Source: Methyloligella sp050110875
GTDB taxonomy: Bacteria; Pseudomonadota; Alphaproteobacteria; Rhizobiales; Methyloligellaceae
Reading direction: 5' to 3'
DNA length: 64,000 nucleotides
NCBI GenBank assembly: GCA_050110875.1
Contig: CP188828.1
Span: forward strand, 1,674,001 to 1,738,000
Shown: in pieces, positions 40,845 to 51,400 of the stretch
How positions within the stretch are numbered: the stretch's first letter is position 1
How the letters are laid out: each line of letters begins with the position of its first letter
Program-made: the position numbers and the translations under genes
Notes under the pieces: generated by a model
The model's database searches: none
Told to the model about the DNA's origin: nothing
What the model saw: only the letters and a program-made list of their open reading frames with translations

Positions 40845-42233
40845 CTAAGCCGCACGCAGGCCCTCTTTGCGCACCATCTCCTCCGCCGCATCGAGGCCGC
40901 GATGCAGGGCATCGAACAGCTCGTCGATCTGGTCTTCGGTGATGATCAGCGGCGGGCAGATGCCGATCGTGTCACCGATGGGCCGGATGATCAGCCCTTC
41001 GTCCTGGATCAGCGCCGCCGCCTTGGCGCCCACGAAGAGCTTCGGATCGAACGGGGTCTTGGTCGCCTTGTCGGCCACCAGCTCCACCCCGCCGATCAGC
41101 CCCATGCCCCGGGCCTCGCCCACCAGCGGATGATCGGAGAGCGCCTTCAGCCGCGCCTGGAATTTCGGCGCGATCTTCGCCACACGGTCCGCAATATTCT
41201 CCCGCTCGTAGATCTCCAGCGCCTTCACCCCCAGCGCGGCGGAAAGGGGATGGCCGCCATAGGTGAAGCCGTGGCCGAACGTGCCGATCTTCTCGCTCTC
41301 CTCGACCATCGCCGCGTAGACATGCTCCGGCACGGTCACCGCGCCGAGCGGCGCATAGGCGGAGGTGAGCGCCTTGGCCATGGAGATGCTGTCCGGCGCG
41401 ATCCCCAGCGCCTCCGAGCCGAACATGGTGCCGAGCCGGCCGAACCCGGTGATCACCTCGTCGGCGATGAACAGGATGTCGTACTTGGCGAGCACCGCCT
41501 GGATATCCTCGAAATAGCCCTCCGGCGGCACGATCACCCCACCCGCCCCCATCACCGGCTCGGCGATGAAGGCGGCGATGGTCTCCGGCCCTTCGGTGTT
41601 GATCAGCCCGTCGAGATCCTCCGCGAGCCTGGCGGAGAAATCGAGCTCGCTCTCGCCACTTTCCGCGAAGCGATAGTGATGCGGGCAGTCCGCATGCAGG
41701 AACCGGTCGCCATAGGGCAGGTCGAAATCGAGATGGTTGTTCGGCAGTCCCGTCAGGCTGCCGCTCGCGATGGTGACGCCGTGATAGGCCTTCATGCGCG
41801 AGATGATCTTCTTCTTCTCCGGCTTGCCGCGCGCATTGTTGTAGTACCAGGCGAGCTTCACCTGGCTGTCATTGGCTTCGGAGCCCGATGAGGTGAAGAA
41901 CACCTTGGAGACCGGGCAGGGAGCGATCTGCTTGATCTTCTCCGCCAGCCGGATCGCCGGTTCGTGGCTCTTCGCTCCGAAGAGATGGGAGAAGGAGAGG
42001 GTGGCAAGCTGCTCGCGGGCGGTCTCGATCAGCTCTTCGTTGCCGTAGCCCAGCGCCGTGCACCAAAGCCCGGCCAGCCCTTCCAGATAGCGATTTCCGT
42101 CGGCATCATAGACATAGACGCCTTCGCCTTTGGTAATGATGGTCGGCCCGCTCTCGCGAAACGCCGAAAGGTTAGTATAAGGGTGCACCAGACTGGCGAT
42201 ATCGTCTTGCGGGTTTGGCTGAAGCGGCGGCAT
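40845..42233 (-). CDS. Class III aminotransferase (omega-transaminase-like)
   Basis: A 462-residue PLP enzyme of the class III family. GLAGLWCTALGYG, TSSGSEANDSQVKLAWYYNN, FIAEPVMGAGGVIVPPEGYF, FIADEVITGFGRLG and the Schiff-base Lys in SISMAKALTSAYAPLGAV are present. It resembles putrescine- or beta-alanine:pyruvate-type transaminases rather than AstC or GabT specifically. The substrate is not established. The start at 42233 (MPPLQPN) is clear; a longer open frame upstream is noise. Confidence 0.9.
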   Translation of the reverse strand: MPPLQPNPQDDIASLVHPYTNLSAFRESGPTIITKGEGVYVYDADGNRYLEGLAGLWCTALGYGNEELIETAREQLATLSFSHLFGAKSHEPAIRLAEKIKQIAPCPVSKVFFTSSGSEANDSQVKLAWYYNNARGKPEKKKIISRMKAYHGVTIASGSLTGLPNNHLDFDLPYGDRFLHADCPHHYRFAESGESELDFSARLAEDLDGLINTEGPETIAAFIAEPVMGAGGVIVPPEGYFEDIQAVLAKYDILFIADEVITGFGRLGTMFGSEALGIAPDSISMAKALTSAYAPLGAVTVPEHVYAAMVEESEKIGTFGHGFTYGGHPLSAALGVKALEIYERENIADRVAKIAPKFQARLKALSDHPLVGEARGMGLIGGVELVADKATKTPFDPKLFVGAKAAALIQDEGLIIRPIGDTIGICPPLIITEDQIDELFDALHRGLDAAEEMVRKEGLRAA

Positions 42234-42389
42234 GAAAACTCCTTGGGCCTGAGGCGAGCCTATGGGCAGCAGAATACTGAAATCGGCGAGCGTGGTGGAA
42301 ACCGACCCAATCGATAACCACTCCCTTGGACGTGCAATGCCGGAAGCGGCGAGGCAAGAGGCAAGGCAACGAGGGGCAGGATACGAGAT

Positions 42390-43214
42390 ATGACCGCGCC
42401 ATTTCCGCTCAAAGTGTCGCGCGCCGGCATCTGGGGGCGCCGCCTGGCGCTCTATTTCCTGCTCCTCATGGTCCTCACCGCGGCGCTGCATTATTTCGCG
42501 CCCCTCGGCAGCAAGGCCGCCATCAATCTGCTCGCCCTCTGCTTCGCCGGGTTCGCGATCGCTCTGTCGTTCACCGCCGTCGCGCTGATCCGCATCTGGA
42601 AGGGCGAGCGCCGCGGCAGCAGCGATCCGGTCTTCGCGATCATCTTCGCCGGGATCGGCGTCGTGCCCTTCCTCTGGTTCGGGGCCAAGGCCGTTCAGCA
42701 TCCTCCGCTCACCGATATCGTCACCACCCCGTCTCGTCCGGTTCTCTTGAAGGATCTCTCCCGGCGGCCGGACGACGCCAATCCGATCGAACCTCCGCAG
42801 AAATGGGCCATCGCGGCGCAGCAGCAGGCCTATCCCGATATCCAACCCCTGGTGCTGGAGCGTTCGGCGGCCGAAAGCTTCGCCCTGGTGCGCGAGGCCA
42901 TGCGGCGGCTGAACTGGGAGATCGTCGCCATGGAAGTGCCGGTGCAGAACAGTCTCGGCTATATCCAGGCGGAGGCCCACACCATGTTCATGGGCTTCAC
43001 CGATGATGTGGGGGTGGAGGTGGTGGGCGACGCCGCGACCGCCACCATCGACGTGCGCTCGATCTCCCGCTACGGCAACCACGATTTCGGCGCCAATGCC
43101 GCGCGCGTCGCAGCACTCTTCGACGAGATTCGCGAAGGCATCAGAAAAGGCGAGCAACCTGTGCTGGAGGCCGAGCCCGGCGTGCCGATCCCGACCCGCA
43201 AGACCCCGCGCTAG
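42390..43214 (+). CDS. DUF1499 membrane protein
   Basis: A 274-residue protein with three hydrophobic helices in the first 105 residues (about 18-40, 45-68 and 82-100) and a soluble C-terminal DUF1499 domain (MRRLNWEIVAME, IQAEAHTMFMGFTDD and DVRSISRYGNHDFGANAARV). The family is common in alphaproteobacteria and plants, and its function is unknown. Confidence 0.82.
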   Translation: MTAPFPLKVSRAGIWGRRLALYFLLLMVLTAALHYFAPLGSKAAINLLALCFAGFAIALSFTAVALIRIWKGERRGSSDPVFAIIFAGIGVVPFLWFGAKAVQHPPLTDIVTTPSRPVLLKDLSRRPDDANPIEPPQKWAIAAQQQAYPDIQPLVLERSAAESFALVREAMRRLNWEIVAMEVPVQNSLGYIQAEAHTMFMGFTDDVGVEVVGDAATATIDVRSISRYGNHDFGANAARVAALFDEIREGIRKGEQPVLEAEPGVPIPTRKTPR

Positions 43215-43233
43215 AGAGTTGTCGCCGAAGAAC

Positions 43234-43339
43234 CCCTTCTCCCCTGTGGGAGAGGGTTGGGGTGTGGGGTGACCTATCCGAGCTTTCCATCCCCTCATCC
43301 GAGCACTGCGTTCTCGACCTCTCCCCGCCGGGGAGTGGT
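43234..43339. repeat. Intergenic palindromic repeat, copy C
   Basis: Same orientation as copy A: an outer CTCCCC-hairpin, a GGTTGGGGTG spacer, a diverged middle and a second CTCTCCCCGCCGGGGAG hairpin. More substitutions than copy B. It lies between the DUF1499 gene and the MBL-fold gene. A different inverted element follows at about 43376-43418. Confidence 0.7.
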
Positions 43340-43456
43340 GAAAACGTTGGGGCATCGGCTGCAACCATCTTCGCCGTCATCCCTCGAGGCTCGCTGCGCG
43401 AGCACCTCAGGGTGACATGGCTTTGCGGCTTGCGAATATTGCTTGCTGGTAAGCGC

Positions 43457-44383
43457 TTAGGACGCCTGGCCGGTCTCTTGCTCGGCGAGCGCGTAGGTGC
43501 TGAGCAGGCCGGGACTGCCCTCGCAGGTCACCAGCCCGCGCTGCATCAGATATTCCAGATGCGCGAAGACGGAGAGGGCGGCCGCGCCCTTCAGCCCGCC
43601 GTCGAGCCCGCCATACAGCCGGTCGACGATGGGGGCGATATGGTTCACCCCGTCCTCGAGGCAGGCGAGGATGGTCTGCTCGCGCCATTTCCGGTGCATC
43701 ATGTAAGCGCGCACCACCCGCTGGGGCGTTTGGATGCGGCCGCCATGACCCGGCAAGAAGATCTTGTCGTTCCGCGCCATCAGCTTTTCGAGCGAATCCA
43801 GAAAATCCGCCAAGCTGCCTTCCGGCGGCGCGATCACCGTGGTGTTCCAGCCCATCACATGATCGCCGGTGAACACCGTGCGCTGCCCCACCAGGGCGAA
43901 GCAGAGATGATCCGGTGCGTGGCCCGGCGTATGGATCACGTCGAGGCTCCAGCCGCGGCCCTTCACCTCGTCGCCGTCCTTCAAGAGGCGATCCGGCTGC
44001 AGCGCCTCGTCCACGAAGCCTTCGATACCGGGAATATTGACCGGCCGGCGGTTTTTGCGGCGTCCGAACGCGAGGAGCTCGCCGCCCAGCCGGTCTTGCA
44101 GCGGACGCGCCCCGTCGCAATGGTCGCGATGACGGTGGGTCAGCAGGATATGCGTCACCCGCTCGCCGCGGGTCGCTTCCGCAATGGCGTCGAGATGGGC
44201 CGGATCGGCCGGACCCGGATCGATCACCGCCACATTGCCTTCGCCGACCAGATAGGTGTTGGAGCCGAGAAACGTGTAGGGGCCGGGATTGTTGGCCACG
44301 ATACGCCGCACGCCGGGAGCCACCTCCTCGACGACGCCGTAATCCACATCGGCACTTCGATTGAACGCAAGTTCTGCGGACAT
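43457..44383 (-). CDS. Metallo-beta-lactamase fold hydrolase (LACTB2-like)
   Basis: A 308-residue MBL-fold protein. The metal motif is THRHRDHCDGA (HxHxDH), with further ligands in VIHTPGHAPDHLCF and FTGDHVMGWNTT. A C-terminal helical region (about 230-308) with HLEYLMQRGLV resembles the winged-helix extension of LACTB2-like enzymes. Substrate unknown. It has no obvious operon partner. Confidence 0.85.
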   Translation of the reverse strand: MSAELAFNRSADVDYGVVEEVAPGVRRIVANNPGPYTFLGSNTYLVGEGNVAVIDPGPADPAHLDAIAEATRGERVTHILLTHRHRDHCDGARPLQDRLGGELLAFGRRKNRRPVNIPGIEGFVDEALQPDRLLKDGDEVKGRGWSLDVIHTPGHAPDHLCFALVGQRTVFTGDHVMGWNTTVIAPPEGSLADFLDSLEKLMARNDKIFLPGHGGRIQTPQRVVRAYMMHRKWREQTILACLEDGVNHIAPIVDRLYGGLDGGLKGAAALSVFAHLEYLMQRGLVTCEGSPGLLSTYALAEQETGQAS

Positions 44384-44643
44384 CTATCTTCGTTTCAACG
44401 TTTGTCGGGCGAACGATGGCTGTACGAAAAGTCTTAACAGACTGAAATCAGCCATAGAGATCGACCCTACCTTTCACCCCATTTTGCGCAAAATATGGCT
44501 CCGCGCCAATGCCCGACCACTTGTGCCCCAGGTCAGAAAGTCGCGCCGGTTTGAAACGCAAAATATCCCGGAAAACGATTCGGATCCCGCGCTTTGTCAC
44601 GCCGCGCCGCCATAGACTGGGGCGCTGACGGCTTCCGAAGCCC

Positions 44644-46260
44644 TTAAGACCGACGGACGGGCGGCGCGCTTGTCGGCAGGTATTGATACAGCCAGGTCTC
44701 CGTCAGCGTCTCGCCGTTGAGGGCCAGATAGAGGCGCAGCTCGATCGGCTCCTCGCCCTCGATCTCCAAGTCGAACACGGCACGCCAGCGGTCCGTGCCG
44801 ACCACCTTGATGACATAGGGGTTGTCCACCTTGCCCTGCGAGGCATCGATCACCGCGTCGAGATCGAAACGTTGCTCCAGCGCATCGAGCGGGCCGCCTG
44901 TGAAATCGACCACGAATTTCTTCATGTTCTCCGGCCGCTCCTGCCCGGGAACCCCGCCTTGCCCGAGGCGGGTGGCGACGACATGGCCGACCTCCGGCGG
45001 GTAGGGCTCTTTCGCCACCCAATGGAGCTTGTATTCGTAAGCGAGTTCATCGCCCGCCTTGACCGCCTCGGCCGGTTTCCAGTAGGCGGCGATATTGTCG
45101 TAAATCTCGTCGTCGGTCGGAATTTCGAGCAGCTGCACCTCGCCGGCGCCCCAATCGCCCACCGGCTCGACCCAGACGCCCGGCCGCTTCTCGTAGAACG
45201 TGCTGTCATCCTGATATTCGACGAAATCGCGGTCGCGCTGCAGCAAGCCGAAACCTTTCGGGTCCTCGTCGAGGAAGGTGCTGACCCGGGTCACTTCCGG
45301 ATTGTTCAGCGGACGCCAAAGCCGCTCGCCGCCGCCGGTCCAGATCGCCAGCCCGTCGCTGTCATGCACTTCTGGCCGCCAATCCTTGTTGGGCCGCGGC
45401 GTGGTCTCGCCATACCAATACATGCTGGTCAGCGGCGCGATGCCCAGGCGCTCGATATCCTTGCGGATATAAAGATTCGCCGTGACATCCATCACGATGG
45501 TCTCCGGCCCGGAGATCAGGAAGCGATAGGCGCCCGTGCAGCTCTCGCTGTCCAGCAGCGCATCGACCACCATGGTTTTCGCCTCTTTCTCCGGCCGGTG
45601 TAGCCAGAAGCCGGCGAAATGCGGAAATTCTTCCGGGCGCGGCAGGCCGGTATCGATTGCAAGCCCGCGCGCCGACATGCCGTACTGCTTTTCAGGCCCG
45701 GCGGAACGGAAATAGCTCGCACCGAGAAACGAGATCCAATCCGCCTTGCCGCCCGGCTCCATCAACCGGAACCCCGCATAGCCGAGCGTCTCGGGCAGCC
45801 GTTCCCGGAGGCTGCGATCCTTGATGGTGAAGGCGTCGGTCGTGTATTCGATGTTTCGAGCCTGGTCGCCCTCCACCACATGCATTTCCACCGGCGCCTT
45901 GAAATATCGCCCGAGATGGAAGAGCTGGGTGGCAAACGGCGTATCGATATTCGGCCAGAGCGCCATGCCGGGCTTGAAGGCGATCTTCTGATACGTGTCG
46001 AAATCGAGCGTTTCCAAAAGATCGTCAGCCTCGATTCGAGGCTCCGCATAGGGCTTCGAGGCAAGCTCTTGCGCCCGCGCCTTCAGCTGCTCGAAATCGT
46101 AAGGCTCCGGCGCGCCCAGCGGCAGGTCCGTAAACGCGGCAGCCGTCGATTGCCGAGTTTGAGCGAGCGCGGGCAGGGGAAGACTCGCTCCGGCGAACAG
46201 CGCCGCGATCCCTGCCAGAAATTCGCGCCGGTCGCTCTCGAAATATCGCGAAGAAGCCAT
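44644..46260 (-). CDS. Glucan biosynthesis protein (OpgG/OpgD family), Tat-exported
   Basis: A 538-residue periplasmic protein. The N-terminus has a twin-arginine signal (SDRREFLAGIAALFAGASL). Family blocks include DFDTYQKIAFKP, PWNIDTPF-like LWPNIDTPFATQLFHLG, GPETIVMDVTANLYIR, TSMYWYGETTPRPNKDWRPEVHDSDGLAIWTGGGERLWRPL and DGLLQRDRDF-like FGLLQRDRDF. OpgG/OpgD proteins act in osmoregulated periplasmic glucan synthesis. The Tat signal points to OpgD, but assignment between G and D is left open. No opgH partner is next to it. Confidence 0.88.
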   Translation of the reverse strand: MASSRYFESDRREFLAGIAALFAGASLPLPALAQTRQSTAAAFTDLPLGAPEPYDFEQLKARAQELASKPYAEPRIEADDLLETLDFDTYQKIAFKPGMALWPNIDTPFATQLFHLGRYFKAPVEMHVVEGDQARNIEYTTDAFTIKDRSLRERLPETLGYAGFRLMEPGGKADWISFLGASYFRSAGPEKQYGMSARGLAIDTGLPRPEEFPHFAGFWLHRPEKEAKTMVVDALLDSESCTGAYRFLISGPETIVMDVTANLYIRKDIERLGIAPLTSMYWYGETTPRPNKDWRPEVHDSDGLAIWTGGGERLWRPLNNPEVTRVSTFLDEDPKGFGLLQRDRDFVEYQDDSTFYEKRPGVWVEPVGDWGAGEVQLLEIPTDDEIYDNIAAYWKPAEAVKAGDELAYEYKLHWVAKEPYPPEVGHVVATRLGQGGVPGQERPENMKKFVVDFTGGPLDALEQRFDLDAVIDASQGKVDNPYVIKVVGTDRWRAVFDLEIEGEEPIELRLYLALNGETLTETWLYQYLPTSAPPVRRS

Positions 46261-46624
46261 GACCGCTCCCTAGAATATGCGTTTGACCCCAATTGGGCGG
46301 ATCCGATAGGTCGAAAAGAAATGCGGCTACCCGGCGGTGCGGCTGGTGTCAAGTTGTCGCAGCCGGCCAATATCCTTGCCGTGGCGGGGCGCCGCCAGGC
46401 GCCGATAGCCCGGAAAGAGCACCTTTAGGAGGCGTCCGGCACGCGATTGTTCTCCTAAGGTGCTTTGTCCACAAGGCTATTTCCATCCGCAGCGCGAACA
46501 AGGCATCAAATGATAAAACCGAGTCGGTGAGTTCGCGTTAAGAACTCCGTAGGGCTGGGCCATGTGAGGGCTGGGCCATGTGAGGGCTGGGCCATGTGTA
46601 AACATGGGATAGGGGGAGACTGGT
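46261..46624. repeat. Divergent intergenic region with a 3 x 16-bp tandem repeat
   Basis: This 364-base region separates the divergent glucan-protein and outer-membrane-like genes. At 46551-46598 the 16-base unit AGGGCTGGGCCATGTG occurs three times without change. It ends 26 bases before the downstream ATG, so copy number could alter the leader. Nothing else gene-like is seen. Confidence 0.8.
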
Positions 46625-47419
46625 ATGCGCCGGGTCGGCATATTTATCGGTATCGTGTTTTTTCCCGGATCGGCGATTGCCGACGATAGCAGCGATCTCG
46701 CAGAGCAGCTGGCGAATCCCGTAGCGAACCTGATCAGCGTTCCCTTCCAATATAATTTCGACTGCTGCTTTGGTCCTTCGGATGCCGAGCACAGCACCCT
46801 CAATATCCAGCCCGTGATCCCGACCGGCATTTCCAAGAACTGGAATCTGATCACCCGGACCATCGTGCCGGTGCTCGACTTTCAAGCCGCCGCCCCGGGG
46901 CTGGATAACGCGTTCGGTCTGGGCGATACGCTGCAGAGCTTCTTTCTATCGCCGAAATCGACCGAGAGCGGCGTCATCTGGGGCGTCGGGCCGGCCTTCC
47001 TCTGGCCGACCGCGACCGACCGCGATCTCGGCTTCGACAAATGGGGCGCAGGACCGACCGTCGTGGTCCTGAAGCAGCAATCCGGCTGGACCTACGGCGC
47101 GCTGGCCAACCAGGTCTGGTCCTATGCCGATGCCTCTGGCGGTGCCGAAAGGCCGGACGTCAATCAAGCCTTCCTGCAGCCCTTTGTCTCCTACACCTGG
47201 AAGGACTCCACGACCTTGACGCTGGATATGGAAGCCACCTTCGACTGGGAAAACGACGAGACGACCATGCCCGTCAATCTCGCTCTCAGCCATATCTATC
47301 ATTTCGGCGATCAGCCGGTGCAGCTCTCCGCCGGCGGGCGCGTCTATATGGACAGTCCCGACGGCGGCCCCGATTGGGGCCTGCGCGCCGTGGCGACTTT
47401 TCTGTTCCCGGAGAAATGA
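46625..47419 (+). CDS. Exported outer-membrane-like protein (transporter/phenol MetA-like)
   Basis: A 264-residue protein with a short signal peptide (cleavage near AIA-D). Alternating amphipathic strands dominate the mature part (LISVPFQYNFD, WNLITRTIVPVL, ESGVIWGVGPAFLWPTATD, WTYGALANQVWSY). This fits the outer-membrane family of unknown beta-barrels that includes MetA-pathway phenol proteins. A near-terminal aromatic residue (FLFPEK) is compatible with barrel assembly. Function unknown. Confidence 0.65.
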   Translation: MRRVGIFIGIVFFPGSAIADDSSDLAEQLANPVANLISVPFQYNFDCCFGPSDAEHSTLNIQPVIPTGISKNWNLITRTIVPVLDFQAAAPGLDNAFGLGDTLQSFFLSPKSTESGVIWGVGPAFLWPTATDRDLGFDKWGAGPTVVVLKQQSGWTYGALANQVWSYADASGGAERPDVNQAFLQPFVSYTWKDSTTLTLDMEATFDWENDETTMPVNLALSHIYHFGDQPVQLSAGGRVYMDSPDGGPDWGLRAVATFLFPEK

Positions 47420-47530
47420 CTTTTCTGGTCCTGGAGAAGTAAGCGCGGCCCCGGTCGCGTGCCGGGGGCTTTCGATACGCCGCCTATAGCAGCTGGCTGA
47501 GCTGCCGATTCGGGAAACGGCGGAAAAGAC

Positions 47531-47607
47531 TGGTCGGAGTGGCAGGATTTGAACCTGCGACCCCCTCGTCCCGAACGAGGTGCGCTACCAGGCTGCGCTA
47601 CACTCCG
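47531..47607 (-). tRNA. tRNA-Pro (CGG)
   Basis: A 77-base tRNA including an encoded CCA. The acceptor stem CGGAGTG pairs with CACTCCG. The anticodon loop TTCGGGA in stem CCTCG/CGAGG places CGG at the anticodon, and the T loop is GGTTCAAATCC. All arms fold normally by eye. Confidence 0.93.
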
Positions 47608-47834
47608 TGTCCTTGAGAAGCGTCCGTATATAGACGCTTGCCTTTGGCCCTGCAAGGCGCTGTAAAGCAGAGCGTGAAAGCCGTTGCTGGAAAGCGGTTA
47701 CCCCCGTTGCGGGCGTCATCGCCAGCCTGTATGGTCCGGCCCTCCGCAGGCGGTATTGCGACATCTCAACGTCCACACCGCCCATAGCCGGCGCTCAGCC
47801 GGGCCTGAAGCGGACGATGCTTTCGAAAAGCGAT

Positions 47835-47908
47835 TGGGGCGTAGCCAAGCGGTAAGGCAACGGGTTTTGGTCTCGTGATCCCAGGTTCGAATCCTGGCGC
47901 CCCAGCCA
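47835..47908 (+). tRNA. tRNA-Gln (TTG)
   Basis: A 74-base tRNA including CCA. Acceptor TGGGGCG/CGCCCCA, anticodon loop TTTTGGT (anticodon TTG) and T loop GGTTCGAATCC are all normal. Its 3' terminus CAGCCA also begins a diverged repeat (47903 and 48155), and accessory genes follow, so it is a likely integration site. Confidence 0.94.
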
Positions 47909-48438
47909 CTCAGTCTGGCTGTTTCCTATTCTCTGCGCCTGTGCGCTAACTCGGCGTCGAAAGGCCGGCCGTTCCGCCACTTTCTGGCGGTCCGCAGGGC
48001 CACTTCGTGGCAAGAGAAAATGCTGAGGCCGCGGAAGGCCAAAATTCGGAGGAGGTTTCTCCGCGCGCGCCTTTCGAGGTCACGGTTTACCCAGGCGAGA
48101 TGCTGCGCACATACTTGAGCATCAAACGTGTCCTCGGCTTCGATCTGATGCACTCAGCCACCCAGCCTGGCTGTCTCCCTTCTCTGCGTCTCTGCCCTGA
48201 CCGAACACCGAAAGGCCGGTCGTTCCACCACTTTCTGGCGGCCTGCACCTCCCCTCCGCGAAAAGAGAGAAAGCTGAGTCCGCAGGCGGCCAGAATTCAG
48301 GGGAGTTTTCTCCGCGGTCGACTTTCGAGGTCACGGTTTGCTCTTAGAACCTTCCCACTATTCAACCTCGGCCGAAATGGATTGACGTCTCAATCGCGCG
48401 TAGAGAGCCAGTCAAACCTGCAGGGTGGGGATCATTGT
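47903..48438. repeat. Diverged tandem direct repeat starting in the tRNA-Gln 3' end
   Basis: Two copies of about 185 bases, 47903-48088 and 48155-48339, start with CAGCCAC and end with CTTTCGAGGTCACGGTTT. The period is about 252 bases. Roughly three quarters or more of positions match by eye. No frame stays open in both copies with a shared protein, so this looks non-coding. The remainder to 48438 (the end of the NTPase gene at 48439) has no gene. Confidence 0.75.
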
Positions 48439-51400
48439 TTATCCTGCGCCCGCTTCTTCCGGCTTTTGCTCGGAGGAAGCTTTCCGTTTACGACTGCGCG
48501 ATTTTGTGCGCTCGGCCGGTAAGCGCGGTCTGAGGTCGAGGCCCCGCGCAGCCAACCGCAGGCTGCCGCCCAGTTCCTGCTCTATCCGAATAGCTTCTTC
48601 ATTTAACATGGCAATGAGCCCGGCTAGGTCCAGCGCTGCGCCGGTCTCGGGATGCTGCCAAGTGCGGGCAGATTTAATGGTAATGAGCAAACAGCCAGCC
48701 CGGCTGTTCGCCGCTGCCATATACTTCACGACGAGCTGATCTCTGATCGTGGCTTTCAAATCTCCGGCGGAGCGGTCCTTCTCGCCGATCTTCAATTCGA
48801 TAATCGCCTCATGCTCCGACCCGGTGGAGCGAAGGCGGATGTCGGTTTCCTTCTCATCGGCCGTCACCGCTTCCTGGTCGACCGTATAAGCACCATTGGC
48901 ATTGGCACGCAGCTCGCGGGCAATCTGCTGACGCATGATTTTCTCGTCTTCGACGAGCGCCCAGGCCGCACGCGGTGAGTCGTCGCGCAGCAGCGTGTCG
49001 TCGATGTCGTCCAGCCGGTCATTCATAAGCATGAACATCTCATCACGCGTCAGTGGCGGCAGTTCGCCATAGCGGTCAAGCGCCACGACGTCGGCCTCAG
49101 CAAAGGTGACTGCATCCGCTTCCTCAGCGGCCCGCTCCCTAGCCATGGCCAGTGCCCGGTCTTTGAAATCGGTGAAGAGCGGGTCGTCGGCCAATTTGAG
49201 TTTGATTGCCCAGCCTTCGGTCCCAGCTGTCGACAAAAGCGCGTTGAGAATATTGCTTCTGCCGCGTTCCGCATGATCACGCGTACTAGGCGAAAAACTA
49301 CCTTCCTCGCGCACGGTGTCGTCGGACGGGCGGATATACTGGTAGGCAAGGCGAGCGAGCCGCAGCAACAATTCCGGTGTGAAGCCCGATGCGGACAGGA
49401 GAGTTTCACCCTCGCCATGCGGATCACCAAAGAGCAAGCTGAACCACTCCGTTGCGGAACCGAATTTCGCAGGCGCAAACGGCTTTATGGTCTTCTCGAG
49501 CGCGTTAATGCCGTCGGCCGCATCGAGACGCATCAGGACCGGTAACCAGATGCTGTTTATTCCATCTTTCGCACCCTCGGCCAGTTCGGCCTTCGCGAGT
49601 GCATGGATATGGGCCGCGGTGTCCGCGTCGCCATGTTGAAGGAGGATCTGAATCACTTGGCGAAGCCGGTTCGCGCGGGCCCTCTCATCCTCGTCGTGCC
49701 CCAACCTCCATCTGCCTGCGTCTAGCCAAGCACGTAAGCGGGGAACGAAAAGGCGTGCAACGGCAGGGGCCCCATACTGAATATCTTGCAGCATGCCGGA
49801 ATGGCCGATGGCGGGCTCATCGAGTTCAGACGCCAATTCTGCTCCTAACACGGTCTCGATCGCTGCGGAGTGCCCGGCCGCAAATCCTTCCAGCCAGGAG
49901 GGAAAGCCGTTCAGTTCGATCGGCACGTAACGCAGGGCCAATTCGGCTTCATCTTGGCTGAGCTTTTCCGCCCATTGGGGATCCTCGGCTTCTGCGGCGA
50001 TCCCCGCCAAGCCAAGCTGCCACCGGATTAGATAGGTGCCTTTTTCTTGTTCCTGACGTTCGCTTCTTAAGGTCGGGCGGTCCTTGCGCCAGAATGTCAT
50101 GACAGCAAGGCGCAGGCGGTCGGCCACCTGTTTACCAAAATGCCGCTCTATGAAGCGCCGGTTCCAGCCCGAAGTTCGACTTTCGTCGCCGCTGTGTTCC
50201 ATCGCGCGCCACAGATTCCAGGCGGTATTATCGGAACGATCGATGGAAAACACAGCATCGGGATGGTTGACAATTTCGCGCCAGAACATGACCCAGCTGG
50301 CGTGCGCTTTCGCGTCGCGGCGTTCATCGTGCTCCCGCCGTTTGGCATCTTCGCGTTCCCACCGCAGTTGTTCGGGATTGGGCTTGTGTGGCTGGGCGCG
50401 CTGGTCGAGACGCTCAAGCAGGTCCGGCAGATCGGCAACACACGGTTTCAGCGACGCCAGATGATCGGTCCATTCAACCTTATCGTCGCGGATGTCGATC
50501 GCCGCTTCGAGCATCATCGCGCGATCGTCGACAGAGCGAGAGCGATCGGCGAGCAATGCAAGTAGCCAATCCGCATCGATAGCACCCAGGTGCATTGTCG
50601 CCCCGTGGAACGCCAAGCGGGCGTATCGTTTGAAGGGGTCTGTCTGTGGATGATGGGCTTGAAGGAACTCGTCTTCGACCTCGAACATGAGACGTCGGGC
50701 ATCGGGCAGCAGGTCATGAAGAGCCGCAGACAATTGCTTGGCGGGCTCGGTATGATCGTATTCGCGCTCCGCCAGCCGCAACGCAATCGCCGTAGAACGC
50801 ATTACGTTTGGGGTGGTCATCCTATTCTGAATTTGGCGGAGGCAAGTGGCGGCCAGCGCTGGTAAGAGAAATGGCCGGTTACTAGCAAGATGGGGCCATC
50901 GCTTCTCGTTCCAGGCAAGGCCTTCTACTACCAGTTCGGTAAGCCCGTGGCGCAACACATCGAGCCTATCTGGCGATAGATCGACATGCTCGATAAGGCG
51001 CGGGAGCTTCCATGAGATGTCACCGACTGAGCGCTTTTTTTCCGCGGTCCGCGCGAGCGTTTTGCAAAGGAGTTCTACGGAAAGGTGGGCCGGGAACAGT
51101 CGCAGCAAGGCAGCCCGCGTAAGTCGGTTCGGCCACAGCGTCGCGTCGCAGGCTAGGCTCGCGCTTATCGAGGCAAGGCGGGAATCGCCCAAATGGATGA
51201 GCGCGTCCAGCGCGTCGATCCGCTCCCCCTCGGACGCTTTGCCATCTGTCGCGATACGGTAGGCAATACTTGCGCAATCGGCCATCTTACCAAGGCCGAT
51301 TAGGTTAAGTAGAATTTCGCGGACTTCGGGGTTCTCGATACCGCCCTCCCAAAGGCGCTTGACCTCCGGGCCCAAATCCGAATCCGCGAAGCGATGAAGC

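Noticed and set aside
40845..43364. Long open frame of 839 codons containing the aminotransferase
   Set aside because: Only the portion from 42233 encodes the aminotransferase; the upstream part is antisense to the DUF1499 gene with no family features.
47795..48013. Short open frame with a GRQDSNLGSRDQ-like peptide
   Set aside because: This peptide is the well-known antisense translation of a tRNA-Gln gene and is not a protein.
48007..48522. Open frames across the diverged repeat after tRNA-Gln
   Set aside because: No frame is preserved in both repeat copies, there is no ribosome site and composition is not gene-like.
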